From positions 3,007,501 through 3,071,500 of the forward strand of contig NZ_CP081966.1 of assembly GCF_019823065.1 (NCBI RefSeq): DNA of 64,000 nucleotides, read 5' to 3'. A program made the position numbers and the translations under genes. Numbering within the stretch: position 1 is the first letter of the stretch; the number at the start of each line of letters is the position of its first letter. This document shows positions 24,912 through 34,444 of the stretch, piece by piece. Below the pieces are notes generated by a model. The model was not told where the DNA came from, made no database searches, and worked only from the letters and a program-made list of their open reading frames with translations. The stretch is from Pseudomonas mosselii (lineage in GTDB: Bacteria > Pseudomonadota > Gammaproteobacteria > Pseudomonadales > Pseudomonadaceae).

Positions 24912-25988
24912 TCAATGGCTGCTGTGGCGAGTAGTGACAAAGCGGTTGAGCAAGCGGTGCACCATGAACACGACGAACAGGGTCAACAGCACCGAGACAC
25001 ACACCGAACTCAGCCGGTAGAGGGTCGCAAATATGATGTCGTGGCTGGGCGTAAGCGACTGGCCGAACAGGATGGCCAGGGTGGTCAAAGCGCCGAAGCC
25101 GACGCCGGGCACCCCCTTTTCCAGCATGTGCCAGCGCGCGCAGACCATGGCGGCGATCCATAGCAGCAGGGCGACCAGCGGCAGTAGGTCGTGGTGATCA
25201 TAGAGCAGCAGCATGATCAGCAGGGCAATCACGCAGCCGAGCAGGGTGCCATGCGCACGGGTACGGCCGGCGAAGCGTGAGCCGTTCCAGTGCATGGGAA
25301 ACAACAGCAGGATGCTGGCGACCTGAGCCGACAGCGAGTCCTGCAGATCCAGGCACTGGAATACGCTGAACGACAGCGTCGCCACCGTTGCCCCGAGCAG
25401 TGCCTCGTGGCGCCGACTGGCGCGGTCTTTGGGCGGCGGCGTGCGTGCGGGGCGCGGCTCGCAGTCGGGAAACAGGTAGAACATCAGCACGGCGATCGCT
25501 GCGGCCAGCACGATGGCCAGGCCATTGCTCCCAAGCATGGCGATGACGTCGGTGTGCGGGTAGCTGGCGAAGTTCAGCTGGATCGACAGAAATACTGCGC
25601 CGAGGGCGCCGAACAGGAAGTTCGGGCCGCTGGCCATCAGCGCGAAACGGTAGAGAAACAGCAAGAACACCAGCGGAATCATCAGCAGCGGTCGGCCGCC
25701 GAACAGACCGTAGAGCAACGCGACCTCCAGGCTGACGACCAGTCCCTGGGTGAAGAACTGGCGCATCAGGTGGGCAGTCAGGCGCGGCACCAGGCCGAGC
25801 AGTAGCATCGGATAGACGCAGAAGAAGGCACCGTACTGCAGGTCGAACAGCTTGCACAGGACAAAGGCCAGACTGCCGCCAGTGGCGATGCGCAGACACT
25901 GGCGCAGGTCGTTCTTGCCCAGTGACAAACGGGGCGCTGTGGCCCTTTCGGCAAGTGTGTGTGCCGCCGCGGAGGGTTCAGTAGACAT
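24912..25988 (-). CDS. FUSC/DUF2955-family membrane protein, aromatic acid efflux component
   Basis: A 358-residue inner-membrane protein with two sets of hydrophobic helices separated by a polar linker (CEPRPARTPPPKDRASRRHE). This is the FUSC/DUF2955 layout, a half-length relative of AaeB, the p-hydroxybenzoic acid efflux pump. Characteristic segments are RQCLRIATGGSLAFVLCKLF near the N-terminus and GSRFAGRTRAHGTLLGCVIA in the second half. The start overlaps the end of the membrane fusion protein gene by 11 bases, so the two form one pump. A LysR regulator is divergent. Weak-acid or aromatic efflux is inferred from family and neighbours. Confidence 0.82.
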   Translation of the reverse strand: MSTEPSAAAHTLAERATAPRLSLGKNDLRQCLRIATGGSLAFVLCKLFDLQYGAFFCVYPMLLLGLVPRLTAHLMRQFFTQGLVVSLEVALLYGLFGGRPLLMIPLVFLLFLYRFALMASGPNFLFGALGAVFLSIQLNFASYPHTDVIAMLGSNGLAIVLAAAIAVLMFYLFPDCEPRPARTPPPKDRASRRHEALLGATVATLSFSVFQCLDLQDSLSAQVASILLLFPMHWNGSRFAGRTRAHGTLLGCVIALLIMLLLYDHHDLLPLVALLLWIAAMVCARWHMLEKGVPGVGFGALTTLAILFGQSLTPSHDIIFATLYRLSSVCVSVLLTLFVVFMVHRLLNRFVTTRHSSH

Positions 25989-27039
25989 AGTGCAACCAAC
26001 TGATCAGGCGGATCTGCAGCGTAGCGGCGAGGTTCACCAGCGGGTTGTCGAAGGGCTTCAGCTGAACCGTGGCCTTAGCCCCGGTGGGCAGCAGGAACGG
26101 CAGCTCTTCATCGAGTGCCAGGTGCACGCGTTGTCGTTGCGCGTCGCGAACCCAGCGCTCGGATTGCGCGGGCGTTGCCAGCTCGCCGTTGGCATCGATC
26201 TGGCCTTCCCGGACTCCGGCGTCGAAATGACTGACCCGGGCGCTGAACAGCTCGCCTGGACGGGCGTCGAATACGACCACGGCTGGGGTGTCGACGCCGA
26301 TGTAGCGCAGGGACTTCTCGCGGAAGTCGGCGATGATGTCCAGGCGGTCCTCGACCAGAGCGGCCACCGGCGTTCCTGCCGCGACGAAGGTGCCGGGGGT
26401 GAGCTGCAGGTTGCTGAGCACGCCGCCACGTTCGGCGCGAACCTCGCTGTAGTCCCGCTGCAGGTGCGCCCGGAGCAGTGCATTGCGGGCTTGGCGTAGC
26501 CGTAGATTGGCACCGTCGGCGCCGCCGCGACGGGCCTGCAGTTCACGGACTCTGGCCTGCGCCGTACGCAGTTGGGCCTGGGCCATCAGATGCTGCGCTT
26601 CGGCCGCATCGTAGGCCTGGCGCGAGACATGCTGGCGTTCGAGCAGGCGCGACAGGCGTAGGGCCTGAGCGCCCGACTCGTTCGACTTGGCTTGGGCCGC
26701 GCTGACCTCGGCACGGGCGGCGGCCAGCAGGGCATCGAGTTCAGTGTTGTCCTGGTGTGCCTGTTCGAGCGCCAACTCGGCCCGCTGCACCTCCAGCTCG
26801 AATGGCTGCGGATCGAGGCGAAACAGTAACTGGCCAGGTTGTACGTACTGGTTATTGCTCACCGCCAGCTCACTGACCTGGCCTGCGACCCGCGGCGCGA
26901 CCTTCAGTACCGGTCGGGTCAACTGCGCCTGTGGTGTCAACGGCATGCTCAGGTCGGCGGTTAGGAAGTAGATGAAGCAACAGGCTAGGGCCGAGATAGC
27001 GATTTGAACCCAGCGGGCAAATCGTTGATCGGGAGTCAT
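25978..27039 (-). CDS. HlyD-type membrane fusion protein (AaeA/EmrA-like)
   Basis: A 353-residue periplasmic adaptor anchored by an N-terminal helix (VQIAISALACCFIYFLTADL). The first lipoyl half-motif (KVAPRVAGQVSELAV), a long coiled-coil hairpin rich in Ala/Gln/Glu (about residues 90-200), the second lipoyl half (YSEVRAERGGVLSNLQLTPG) and the beta-barrel end follow. It couples the inner-membrane DUF2955 protein to an outer-membrane channel, none of which is encoded nearby. The open frame extends to 27315, but ATG at 27039 (MTPDQRFARW) gives the normal start directly before the anchor. Transcription is divergent from the LysR gene at 27187. Confidence 0.88.
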   Translation of the reverse strand: MTPDQRFARWVQIAISALACCFIYFLTADLSMPLTPQAQLTRPVLKVAPRVAGQVSELAVSNNQYVQPGQLLFRLDPQPFELEVQRAELALEQAHQDNTELDALLAAARAEVSAAQAKSNESGAQALRLSRLLERQHVSRQAYDAAEAQHLMAQAQLRTAQARVRELQARRGGADGANLRLRQARNALLRAHLQRDYSEVRAERGGVLSNLQLTPGTFVAAGTPVAALVEDRLDIIADFREKSLRYIGVDTPAVVVFDARPGELFSARVSHFDAGVREGQIDANGELATPAQSERWVRDAQRQRVHLALDEELPFLLPTGAKATVQLKPFDNPLVNLAATLQIRLISWLHYVY

Positions 27040-27186
27040 GAATACCTCGGTTAAGCAAAGCGTCGGGGGACGGGCGCACGCTGGAAAGTCCGGGCCGGCC
27101 CGCGAAGGCGGCAGTATATTTCCCATGCTTTCATGCAAAAATAGCCGTCTTATGCAAAGAACACTTACTAAATAGGTAACAGTCAG

Positions 27187-28122
27187 ATGGATGTTTTTCA
27201 GGCAATGCGGGTGTTTACTCGCGTGGTGGACGCGGGCACCTTCACGGCTGCTGCACAGACGCTGGGCTTGTCCACCGCGCAGGTGTCGCGGCAGGTGTCC
27301 GAACTCGAAAGTCATCTGCAGGCACGCCTACTGCAACGTACCACCCGCCGGCTGGGGCTGACCGAGGTAGGCAGCCGTTACCTGGAGCGCTGTCGGCATA
27401 TTCTCAGCGAGCTGGAAGACGCTGGCGCCGAGGCCGGTGGTGCCTACCTGATGCCCAGGGGGCGCCTGCGGGTGCACGCGATCACCGGTTTGGGCACCCA
27501 TCTACTTGCACCCTTGGCCGCCCGCTATAGCGAGCTCTACCCGGAAGTGAACCTTGAGCTGACGCTCTCCCAGCGCCACCCTGACCTGCTCGAGGAGGGG
27601 CAGGATGTGGTCATTACTCTGGCCCGGGAGTTGCCCGACTCCGAACTGGTCGCTCAACTGCTCGGCACTACCTACAGCGTGGTCTGTGCGGCGCCGAGCT
27701 ACCTGGGGCAGCACGGTATTCCGATGACTCTCGACGAGCTGAGCCAGCATCGCTGCCTGCGCCTGCTCGACCCGGTTTTTGGCGACAGCTGGACCTTTAC
27801 CGACAACGGCGTCGAGCGGGCGATCCGTCTGGGAGAAACATTTCAGGTCAACGTCGCCGAGGCGATGGCCCAGGCGGCAGGAGAGGGTATGGGTATTTGC
27901 GTACTGCCGGACCTGATAGCGGCCAAGGCCTTCGCACAGGGCCGACTGGTACGCCTGCTGGCCGAACATCGCCTGCACGAGCGGGGTATCTATGCGCTGT
28001 ACCCGTCGCGGCGCTTTCTCGATGCCAAGGTGAGAACCTGGGTGGAGTTCCTCAAGGAGCAATTACCCCTGGTATTCCGCGGTAATCGAACCCTGGTGGA
28101 AAACCCCACCTATTGGGCGTGA
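27187..28122 (+). CDS. LysR-family regulator (AaeR-like)
   Basis: A 311-residue regulator. Residues 1-60 hold the winged helix (MRVFTRVVDAGTFTAAAQTL, then LSTAQVSRQVSELESHLQARLLQRTTR). The rest is the periplasmic-binding-like effector domain, with ITGLGTHLLAPLAARYSELY and GEGMGICVLPDLIAA. This subgroup includes AaeR and DhcR. Its start lies 147 bases from the divergent fusion-protein gene, the classical arrangement for a LysR activator of an efflux operon induced by an aromatic acid. A likely inducer in this context is salicylate or a related aromatic acid; that is inference. Confidence 0.85.
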   Translation: MDVFQAMRVFTRVVDAGTFTAAAQTLGLSTAQVSRQVSELESHLQARLLQRTTRRLGLTEVGSRYLERCRHILSELEDAGAEAGGAYLMPRGRLRVHAITGLGTHLLAPLAARYSELYPEVNLELTLSQRHPDLLEEGQDVVITLARELPDSELVAQLLGTTYSVVCAAPSYLGQHGIPMTLDELSQHRCLRLLDPVFGDSWTFTDNGVERAIRLGETFQVNVAEAMAQAAGEGMGICVLPDLIAAKAFAQGRLVRLLAEHRLHERGIYALYPSRRFLDAKVRTWVEFLKEQLPLVFRGNRTLVENPTYWA

Positions 28123-28278
28123 CCCTGGGAGCAAACCGGTGTGGCCAGGGTTGATGCCCTGTCGCTTAGCGCTCTTCGATTATTACGCTAAAGGCAAAAC
28201 TACCTTGCCTGGAGTTCGCTGTTTCTTGCCGGAACCACTCCTTAAGCTGATGCTCATCGAGTCATTACGAGGTGCAGC

Positions 28279-28506
28279 ATGAAAGCAAGATACTGGATGA
28301 TCGGCGTGACACTTGTCGCTCAGTGGGCAGTCGCCGACGATGCGCAGCCATACCATTATGGCCAGGCCATGGATGTCGCCAGGGTCATTTCGATCGAGAT
28401 GCCTCAGGGCTGTGAGGTGGGCGAGGCGACCATGGTCTATGAGGATTCACACGGCGAGATCCATACCCTGGTGTATCTGCGCCAGGGCGAGAGCTGCGTG
28501 TATTGA
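28279..28506 (+). CDS. Small secreted DUF2790 protein
   Basis: A 75-residue protein with an N-terminal signal peptide (MKARYWMIGVTLVAQWAVA, cleavage before DDAQP). The core YHYGQAMDVARVISIEMPQG, then CEVGEATMVYEDSHGEIHTL, is the DUF2790 pattern, a short periplasmic family almost confined to Pseudomonas. Two cysteines in the mature part could form a disulfide. ATG at 28279 is preceded by GAGGTGC. The function is unknown. It lies alone between two LysR genes and is convergent with nahR. Confidence 0.8.
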   Translation: MKARYWMIGVTLVAQWAVADDAQPYHYGQAMDVARVISIEMPQGCEVGEATMVYEDSHGEIHTLVYLRQGESCVY

Positions 28507-28579
28507 GTCCGTCGCAGGACTCGGCAGTCAGCCCGATCCCTCATGGCAGGCAATGGGCTGTCAGGCACTTCGGGCGCCG

Positions 28580-29482
28580 TCAGTCCGCAAATAGCTCGAA
28601 CATCAGTTGCCTGAGCCAGCGGTTGGCGGAGTCTCGGTGATACTTGGCGTGCCAGAACAGGTTGATATCGATTTCCGGTAGCTGCACGGGGTGGGGCAGG
28701 GCCACCAAACCGAAGGGCTGGACGCAGCACTCGGCAAAGCGCTCGGGTACCGTGGCCAGCAGATCGGTGCGCTGGAGAATATGGCCCACAGCGACGAAGT
28801 GCGGCACTTCGAGACGGATGTCCCGCTCTATCCCCAGACGCGCCATGTGTGCGTCCACTTCGCCGTGGCCGGTGGTGGCGGCGATGACCCGCACATGACC
28901 GTGAGCGCAGAAGCGCTCCAGCGTGAGCGGCTCGCTGGTGACGGGGTGGTCCTTGCGACACATGCATACGTAACGATGATGGAACAGACGGCGAGTGAAG
29001 AAGCCTGCCTGCAGGTGTGGCAGCAGGCCTACGGCGAGGTCGACGGTGCCGCTCTGCAGCGCCTCGATCAGGGATACGGAGGTGTTGCGCACGGTACTGA
29101 TGCGGCAGCCTGGTGCCAGGCGGGAGAGGGCATCCATCAGGCGCGGGGTGAAGTAGATTTCACCGATATCGGTCATCGCGATGGTGAAGGTGCGTTCGCT
29201 GGTTAGCGGGTCGAAACTGTCTTGGCGACTCAGCGCCTCGCGCAGGGTATGGATGGCCAGCGACACTGGCTCAGCAAGTTGCTGGGCGTAGGGGGTAGGC
29301 TCCATACCCTGATAGGTACGCACGAACAGGTCGTCCTGCAGGGCTGTACGCAGGCGCCTGAGGGCGTTGCTCACGGTGGGCTGGGTCAGACCCAGGCTTT
29401 CCGCGGCGGTGGAGACGCGGCGGTCGATCAGCAACTGGTTGAACACCACTAGCAGGTTCAGATCCAGGTCGCGCAGGTCCAT
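28580..29482 (-). CDS. nahR: LysR-type salicylate-responsive activator NahR
   Basis: A 300-residue regulator closely resembling NahR. It starts MDLRDLDLNLLVVFNQLLID, has the helix-turn-helix GLTQPTVSNALRRLRTALQD, then FVRTYQGMEPTPYAQQLAEP, the SERTFTIAMTDIGEIYFTPR region, VPHFVAVGHILQRTDLLATV and the end DINLFWHAKYHRDSANRWL. NahR binds salicylate and activates the nah and sal operons. It is divergent from salicylate hydroxylase, as in other sal clusters. ATG at 29494 is also in frame, but GAGG lies just ahead of the 29482 ATG and known NahR begins at this point. Confidence 0.93.
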   Translation of the reverse strand: MDLRDLDLNLLVVFNQLLIDRRVSTAAESLGLTQPTVSNALRRLRTALQDDLFVRTYQGMEPTPYAQQLAEPVSLAIHTLREALSRQDSFDPLTSERTFTIAMTDIGEIYFTPRLMDALSRLAPGCRISTVRNTSVSLIEALQSGTVDLAVGLLPHLQAGFFTRRLFHHRYVCMCRKDHPVTSEPLTLERFCAHGHVRVIAATTGHGEVDAHMARLGIERDIRLEVPHFVAVGHILQRTDLLATVPERFAECCVQPFGLVALPHPVQLPEIDINLFWHAKYHRDSANRWLRQLMFELFAD

Positions 29483-29508
29483 GGTCTGCCTCATAGGTTG
29501 GTAGGAAT

Positions 29509-29523
29509 ATTCAGGTTTGAAAT
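29509..29523. promoter_or_regulatory. Candidate NahR binding site
   Basis: ATTCAGGTTTGAAAT is an imperfect dyad of the LysR type (ATTCA...TGAAAT). It lies in the 127-base gap between divergent nahR and nahG, 27 bases from the nahR start, and resembles the ATTCA-containing half of NahR sites. Binding is not shown. Confidence 0.4.
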
Positions 29524-29609
29524 AGTTTGTATGCAGGCTGCGGTATTTATCAATATTTCTCGTGCGCCCATGATGACTTCACTCCAACAACAACATCATG
29601 GGTACAAAC

Positions 29610-30899
29610 ATGATCACCAAGCCTGCCCTGCGTATCGGCATCATCGGCGGCGGTATTTCCGGCGTCGCCCTGGCACTGGATCTGTGCCGCCATTCCCATC
29701 TCGACGTCCAGCTCTTCGAATCCGCACCGGCCTTCGGTGAGGTGGGAGCGGGCGTTTCCTTCGGTGCTAACGCGGTGCGAGCCATTGCCGGTCTCGGCAT
29801 TGCAGAGCCTTACGCCCAGGTTGCCGATCGCACCCCCGAGCCCTGGCAGGACGTGTGGTTCGAATGGCGCCGCAGCGTCGACGCCGGTTACATTGGCGCG
29901 AGCGTGGCTCCTGGCGTGGGGCAGTCTTCGGTGCACCGGGCGGATTTCCTCGACGTGCTCGCCAGCCGACTGCCGGAGGGCATTGCCCGATTCAATAAGC
30001 GCGCCGTGGGCGTGGAGCAGCACGGCGATGAGGCCTGTGTGCGCTTTACCGACGGTAGTGAATATCGCGGTGACTTGCTGATCGCCGCCGATGGCATCAA
30101 ATCGGCTATTCGTGGCCATGTCCTCGAGGGTATCGGGGCCCCGCCCGCCGTGCCGCGCTTCAGTGGTACCTGCGCCTACCGTGGCATGATCGATAGCCTG
30201 CACCTGCGCGAGGCCTACCGTGCCGCTGGCGTTGACGAGCACTTGGTGGACGTGCCGCAGATGTACCTGGGCCTGGATGGCCACATCCTTACCTTTCCGG
30301 TTAAGCGGGGGCGCATCATCAACGTGGTGGCCTTCGTATCTGACCGCAGTCAGCCCGCGCCCACCTGGCCCGAGAATTCGCCCTGGGTTCGTCAGGCCAG
30401 CCAGCGTGAGATGCTCGACGCCTTCGTCGGCTGGGGCGATGCTGCGCGAATCCTGCTGGAGTGCATTCCCTCGCCAACCTACTGGGCTCTGCACGACCTC
30501 GCCGAGCTACCTGGTTATGTCCACGGCCGTGTGGCGCTGATCGGCGATGCCGCCCACGCGATGCTGCCGCACCAGGGCGCCGGGGCAGGGCAGGGGCTCG
30601 AGGACGCCTACTTCCTCGCCCGCCTGCTGGGAGATGTTCAGGTGAGTCGCGGCAACCTCGATGAGTTGCTGGCTGCCTACGACGCCTTGCGCCGCCCGCG
30701 TGCCTGCCGCGTGCAGCGTACCTCCTGGGAAGCCGGTGAACTTTACGAACTGCGTGACCCGGCAGTGGGTGATGACAAACAGGCGCTGGGAGCTACCTTG
30801 GCTAGCCGCTTCGACTGGTTGTGGAACCACGACCTCGACGCTGACGTGCGAGATGCCCGCGCTCGACTAGGTTGGACAGCCCTGAGCCACTGCGCCTAG
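29610..30899 (+). CDS. nahG: Salicylate 1-monooxygenase (salicylate hydroxylase)
   Basis: A 429-residue FAD monooxygenase that converts salicylate, NADH and O2 to catechol and CO2 in the cytoplasm. It has the FAD motif RIGIIGGGISGVALALDL, the FGEVGAGVSFGANAVRAI segment, APGVGQSSVHRADFLD, DLLIAADGIKS (second FAD motif) and GRVALIGDAAHAMLPHQGAG with the GQGLEDAYFLARLL tail. Over its length it reads like NahG of NAH plasmids. ATGs at 29598 and 29610 are both possible; the second is used here because most of the family starts a few residues before the FAD motif. nahR is divergent and an aromatic-acid carrier follows after 73 bases. Confidence 0.95.
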   Translation: MITKPALRIGIIGGGISGVALALDLCRHSHLDVQLFESAPAFGEVGAGVSFGANAVRAIAGLGIAEPYAQVADRTPEPWQDVWFEWRRSVDAGYIGASVAPGVGQSSVHRADFLDVLASRLPEGIARFNKRAVGVEQHGDEACVRFTDGSEYRGDLLIAADGIKSAIRGHVLEGIGAPPAVPRFSGTCAYRGMIDSLHLREAYRAAGVDEHLVDVPQMYLGLDGHILTFPVKRGRIINVVAFVSDRSQPAPTWPENSPWVRQASQREMLDAFVGWGDAARILLECIPSPTYWALHDLAELPGYVHGRVALIGDAAHAMLPHQGAGAGQGLEDAYFLARLLGDVQVSRGNLDELLAAYDALRRPRACRVQRTSWEAGELYELRDPAVGDDKQALGATLASRFDWLWNHDLDADVRDARARLGWTALSHCA

Positions 30900-30972
30900 T
30901 TGCGCGTCGTTCTACCGGAATCGGCCTCGATGCCGGTTCCGGCTCTATAACAATGACAAGAAGAGCTATGCC

Positions 30973-32319
30973 ATGCGTGATATCGACGTTTCCGCCCTGC
31001 TTGACGGGGCCCGCTTCAATACCTTTCACGGGCGCGTGCTGTTCTGGTGCGCGCTGATCATTATCTTCGATGGCTATGATCTGGTTATCTACGGCGTGGT
31101 GCTGCCGTCGCTGATGCAAGCCTGGAACCTCTCTGCGCTGCAGGCCGGTCTGCTAGGCAGCTGCGCATTGGTGGGCATGATGCTCGGTGCACTGTTCTTC
31201 GGCCCACTGTCGGACCGGATCGGGCGCCGCAAGACCATCATGACCTGTGTGGTCCTGTTCAGCGGTTTTACCGTGATCAACGGATTCGCGCGCACTCCCG
31301 AGGAGTTTGCCATTTGCCGCTTTTTCGCCGGGCTTGGTATCGGTGGGGTGATGCCCAATGTGGTGGCGCTGATGAACGAGTACGCGCCGAAGAAAATCCG
31401 CAGCACCCTGGTGGCGATCATGTTCAGCGGTTACTCGGTGGGGGGCATGCTCTCTGCGGGTCTGGGCATGGCGTTGATGCCCAGCTGGGGCTGGCAATCG
31501 GTGTTCTTCGTGGCGGTTGTACCGCTGCTGGTGCTGCCGTTGCTGGTGCGCCAGCTGCCGGAGTCGTTGAACTTCCTGCTGCGCCAGGGGGAGGTCGAAC
31601 GCGCCAAAGAGCTGCTGGCCAGGGCAGAGCCCGACTACGTGCCCAAAATGCACGACCGGCTCAATCTGGCAAAGGGGCAGGCGGGCAAGGTGGCCATCTC
31701 CCAGTTGTTCCAGGATGGTCGCGCACTGAAAACGCTGATGCTCTGGGTGGCCTTCTTCTGCTGCCTGCTGATGGTCTACGCCCTGAGTTCCTGGCTGCCG
31801 AAGCTTATGAACGCTGCCGGCTACGGCCTCAACTCCAGCCTGGCGTTCCTGCTGGTGCTGAACTTCGGCGCCATCTTCGGGGCAATCGGCGGCGGCTGGC
31901 TGGGAGATCGCATAGGCCTGGGTCGGGTACTCCTGGCGTTCTTCGCCACCGGTGCGCTGTCGCTGAGTCTATTGGCGCTGAAGTCACCGCTGCCGGTGCT
32001 CTACCTGCTGATCGGCGTGGCCGGGGCCTGCACTATCGGTACGCAGATCCTCGCCAATGCCTGCGCCGTGCAATTTTACCCCGCGCATATCCGCTCCACT
32101 GGTCTGGGCTGGGCGATGGGAATTGGCCGTATTGGCGCCATCATCGGCCCGTTGCTGGGCGGAGCTTTGCACGCCGCGCAACTGCCGTTGCAGGCGAGCT
32201 TTCTGGCGTTCGCGCTGCCGGGGCTGGTGGGCGCCGCCGCCATTATGGGTTTTCTCTGGCACCGGCCGGGTCAGGTCTGCACGCTGATGGAGAAACCTCT
32301 GGAATCGACTGCCGGCTGA
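30973..32319 (+). CDS. MFS aromatic acid:H+ symporter (BenK/PcaK type)
   Basis: A 448-residue inner-membrane carrier with 12 helices. It has the aromatic acid:H+ symporter signature DGYDLVIYGVVLPSL in TM1, the MFS loop 2-3 motif GPLSDRIGRRKT, the R-x3-G-x-GxGG pattern CRFFAGLGIGGVMPN and the central loop carrying VERAKELLARAEPDYVP. Family members import benzoate, 4-hydroxybenzoate or related acids. Its place 73 bases after salicylate hydroxylase suggests salicylate uptake under NahR control. The ligand is inferred from context. A strong hairpin follows. Confidence 0.88.
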   Translation: MRDIDVSALLDGARFNTFHGRVLFWCALIIIFDGYDLVIYGVVLPSLMQAWNLSALQAGLLGSCALVGMMLGALFFGPLSDRIGRRKTIMTCVVLFSGFTVINGFARTPEEFAICRFFAGLGIGGVMPNVVALMNEYAPKKIRSTLVAIMFSGYSVGGMLSAGLGMALMPSWGWQSVFFVAVVPLLVLPLLVRQLPESLNFLLRQGEVERAKELLARAEPDYVPKMHDRLNLAKGQAGKVAISQLFQDGRALKTLMLWVAFFCCLLMVYALSSWLPKLMNAAGYGLNSSLAFLLVLNFGAIFGAIGGGWLGDRIGLGRVLLAFFATGALSLSLLALKSPLPVLYLLIGVAGACTIGTQILANACAVQFYPAHIRSTGLGWAMGIGRIGAIIGPLLGGALHAAQLPLQASFLAFALPGLVGAAAIMGFLWHRPGQVCTLMEKPLESTAG

Positions 32320-32338
32320 TCCACTGCTATCAGGAACT

Positions 32339-32369
32339 GAGCACCGCACCCATGTCGGGTGTGGTGCTC
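32339..32369 (+). terminator. Hairpin after the nahG-MFS operon
   Basis: A 13-bp stem (GAGCACCGCACCC / GGGTGTGGTGCTC, one wobble) with a 5-base loop lies 19 bases after the MFS stop. It lacks a long T tract but its place fits transcription termination. Confidence 0.55.
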
Positions 32370-32552
32370 TGGTTGACCGCTCGCAACCGGCATATGGAAC
32401 CACCATGGTCTCGGCTGCTATAGATGCCGATCCGCTGTGCGTAGTCGGATCCTAGGCTAGGCGTTGGATCATGAGAAAGCCTTGAGACTCGAAGCGGCTG
32501 CCAACTCGATGGTTAGCAGGTGCTGAGGCGCCGGTCATCACATCCATACTTT

Positions 32553-32810
32553 TCAATGAACGTGACGGTTGCGCTGCACGTAGCCGTACTGACAGATCTT
32601 GAGCAGATTAGCCGGATCATAATCAGGACGCCCCGTACGATGAGACCGGGCCTTGTCGAACCCCAACGCCTGAAGATCGCAGCCTGCGAAATGGGTGGGT
32701 GAAGTCCTGCACGGGATTATCAAAGCACAGAGAGTCATCGCTGCCGGCCACCAGTTCTTCACTGCCGCGAACATCGAGAGGCTGGTACATCTCGGAGCCA
32801 AGTACAGCAC
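32553..32810 (-). pseudogene. Decayed transposase, N-terminal region
   Basis: The minus strand reads LQALGFDKARSHRTGRPDYD, PANLLKICQYGYVQRNR and a stop. This is the N-terminal block of IS1182-like transposases (LGF...TGRPxYxPxxLLKLYxYGYxNR). A matching earlier piece (DNPVQDF) lies in another frame just upstream, so at least one frameshift has occurred, and the catalytic domain is absent. The rest of 32370-33097 shows no recognisable gene. Confidence 0.6.
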
Positions 32811-33097
32811 GAAGGCTGCAATGATCGACGATCTTCGAGACGGTCGCTGAAGACCAGTAAGACCAAGACCTCAGCGATTTCGGACGCATCTCCCGTGATG
32901 ACTTTTTCAATGACGACGGAAGCGCGACCTCCTGATTTCTTGCTGGCGCAGAAACGCGCCAGCAAGCAGATGGCATGTCCGCGAGTCGAGGTCGAGCATG
33001 CGCTGGTTGCATAACTCACCCATCACCTGAGCCAAGGAAAATTTTCTCGTTCTCAAGCTATGCGCGATGGCTAAACAAGTGTGTGTTTAATGGGCGT

Positions 33098-34402
33098 CTA
33101 ACGTCTGATTGGAAGGCTTTTCACCGAGTGTGCCCGTTGTTCGTCCAGCGAGTTGTAGTACGTATTTTGGGTAGTGCTGAGACTATTGTGACGAAGGTCA
33201 GCCTGGAGGTCCTTCATCTCTCGATATGGTGCATCAAAGGTTGCGGAGGTGTGGCGTAACCAATGCAGTGAAGCTGAACGCAACTGGTCTATTTCGTCAT
33301 CGCTCCAGCCTTCCTCAGCCATACGCCCCATAGCGCGATCAAATAGCCCTTGGAGCAGCAGGCGAATATGTCGATCAGATAGCCCACCACGCCCCTTCAG
33401 GGAACTGATCAACGGTGTTTTCTCGTGGGCAGATGGCTGGGGGGAGAGCTGTAAATGCTGGCGATAGCGTATCAGGTAGTTCTGGATGTATTCGTCGCGG
33501 ATGCTGATCTTGGCGGCCTTGTTGCCTTTGCCCACCACATGAAACCACCAGTTGCCCATGCTATCGCGGCGGATGTCGCCCATGGTAGGCGTCCAGTTGT
33601 CACGCCCGACCAGATCGGAGACTCGCAGGTACATGGAGAACAGAGTCGCAACGATGAACAGAGTGCGTTCGTGTGTCGGGTCGGTCGCGGCCATCTGCTC
33701 GGCAGTCTCGATCACGTAGCTCCACTGCAGCGGAGTCAGGGAACGTGACGCCACATCCAAGGTGTTGCGTTGCTTGTAGATGGATTTCTGTTTTACCGCC
33801 CGGAAGGGGTTCACCTCGGTGAGACCCTCATCAATCGCGTGTTGGAAGAAGCTGCCGCAGACTGCGAATACCTGAGCCACCGATCCCTGGGACAAGCGGT
33901 AGGGACGGGAGGGAAGGGCGGCAACGGCCTCTTCGGCAATCTTGCGTTCGCGCTTGGCCACAGTGTGACTGAAAGGTCGCCATTGCAAATTGACGATGTA
34001 GGTGTCCGTGTCGAGCTTCTTGCGACCACCCACGCGCAGGAAGCGGGACTTTACGACCGGACCTATCCAGTCGGCGGGCGGGTTGAGGCAGAACTCCATG
34101 AAGGCCTCGGCGTCCCGGCGACGCAGTTCAACAAGGGGCTTGACAGCCACCAGTAGGGACCAGAGCAGCAGCCGCTCGACGTGGGTTCGATAGGAGTTGA
34201 ACGTGGCTTCGTTGCCGGCGTAGGACTTCAGAAATCCCCGAACGGCGCGATAGCCCTCGACGGCCTGGAGCTCATCGGCACAACCATGGAGGAAGTCCCG
34301 AACCGCTGGAAGCTCGCCATTGAGGTGAAGAAAGTTGAGTTCGTGGAAGCGATCAAAGGTCTCGAAAAGCGGCTGGGGATGCTGCGACATGAAGTGGTTC
34401 AA
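33098..34402 (-). CDS. Tyrosine recombinase/integrase
   Basis: A 434-residue site-specific recombinase with a full catalytic set: Arg260 (SMYLRVSDL), Lys292 (VVGKGNK), His380 and Arg383 (LHWLRHTSATF), His405 (ADLRHNSLST) and the nucleophile in NTYYNS (Tyr415 or 416). The N-terminal ~200 residues form a SAM-like core-binding domain (FNSYRTHVERLLLWSLLVAV). It probably moves or once moved the accessory DNA here. A second, diverged paralogue lies upstream on the same strand. An 11-bp inverted repeat at 34445-34480 precedes the start. The element boundaries could not be found by eye. Confidence 0.88.
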   Translation of the reverse strand: MNHFMSQHPQPLFETFDRFHELNFLHLNGELPAVRDFLHGCADELQAVEGYRAVRGFLKSYAGNEATFNSYRTHVERLLLWSLLVAVKPLVELRRRDAEAFMEFCLNPPADWIGPVVKSRFLRVGGRKKLDTDTYIVNLQWRPFSHTVAKRERKIAEEAVAALPSRPYRLSQGSVAQVFAVCGSFFQHAIDEGLTEVNPFRAVKQKSIYKQRNTLDVASRSLTPLQWSYVIETAEQMAATDPTHERTLFIVATLFSMYLRVSDLVGRDNWTPTMGDIRRDSMGNWWFHVVGKGNKAAKISIRDEYIQNYLIRYRQHLQLSPQPSAHEKTPLISSLKGRGGLSDRHIRLLLQGLFDRAMGRMAEEGWSDDEIDQLRSASLHWLRHTSATFDAPYREMKDLQADLRHNSLSTTQNTYYNSLDEQRAHSVKSLPIRR

Positions 34403-34444
34403 CCTGGGCGAATGCGTCTATATCGGTCTTTCAGCGTAGTATAG

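Noticed and set aside
32623..33019. Overlapping minus-strand frames of 86 and 129 codons
   Set aside because: They appear to be frameshifted remains around the decayed transposase, not genes.
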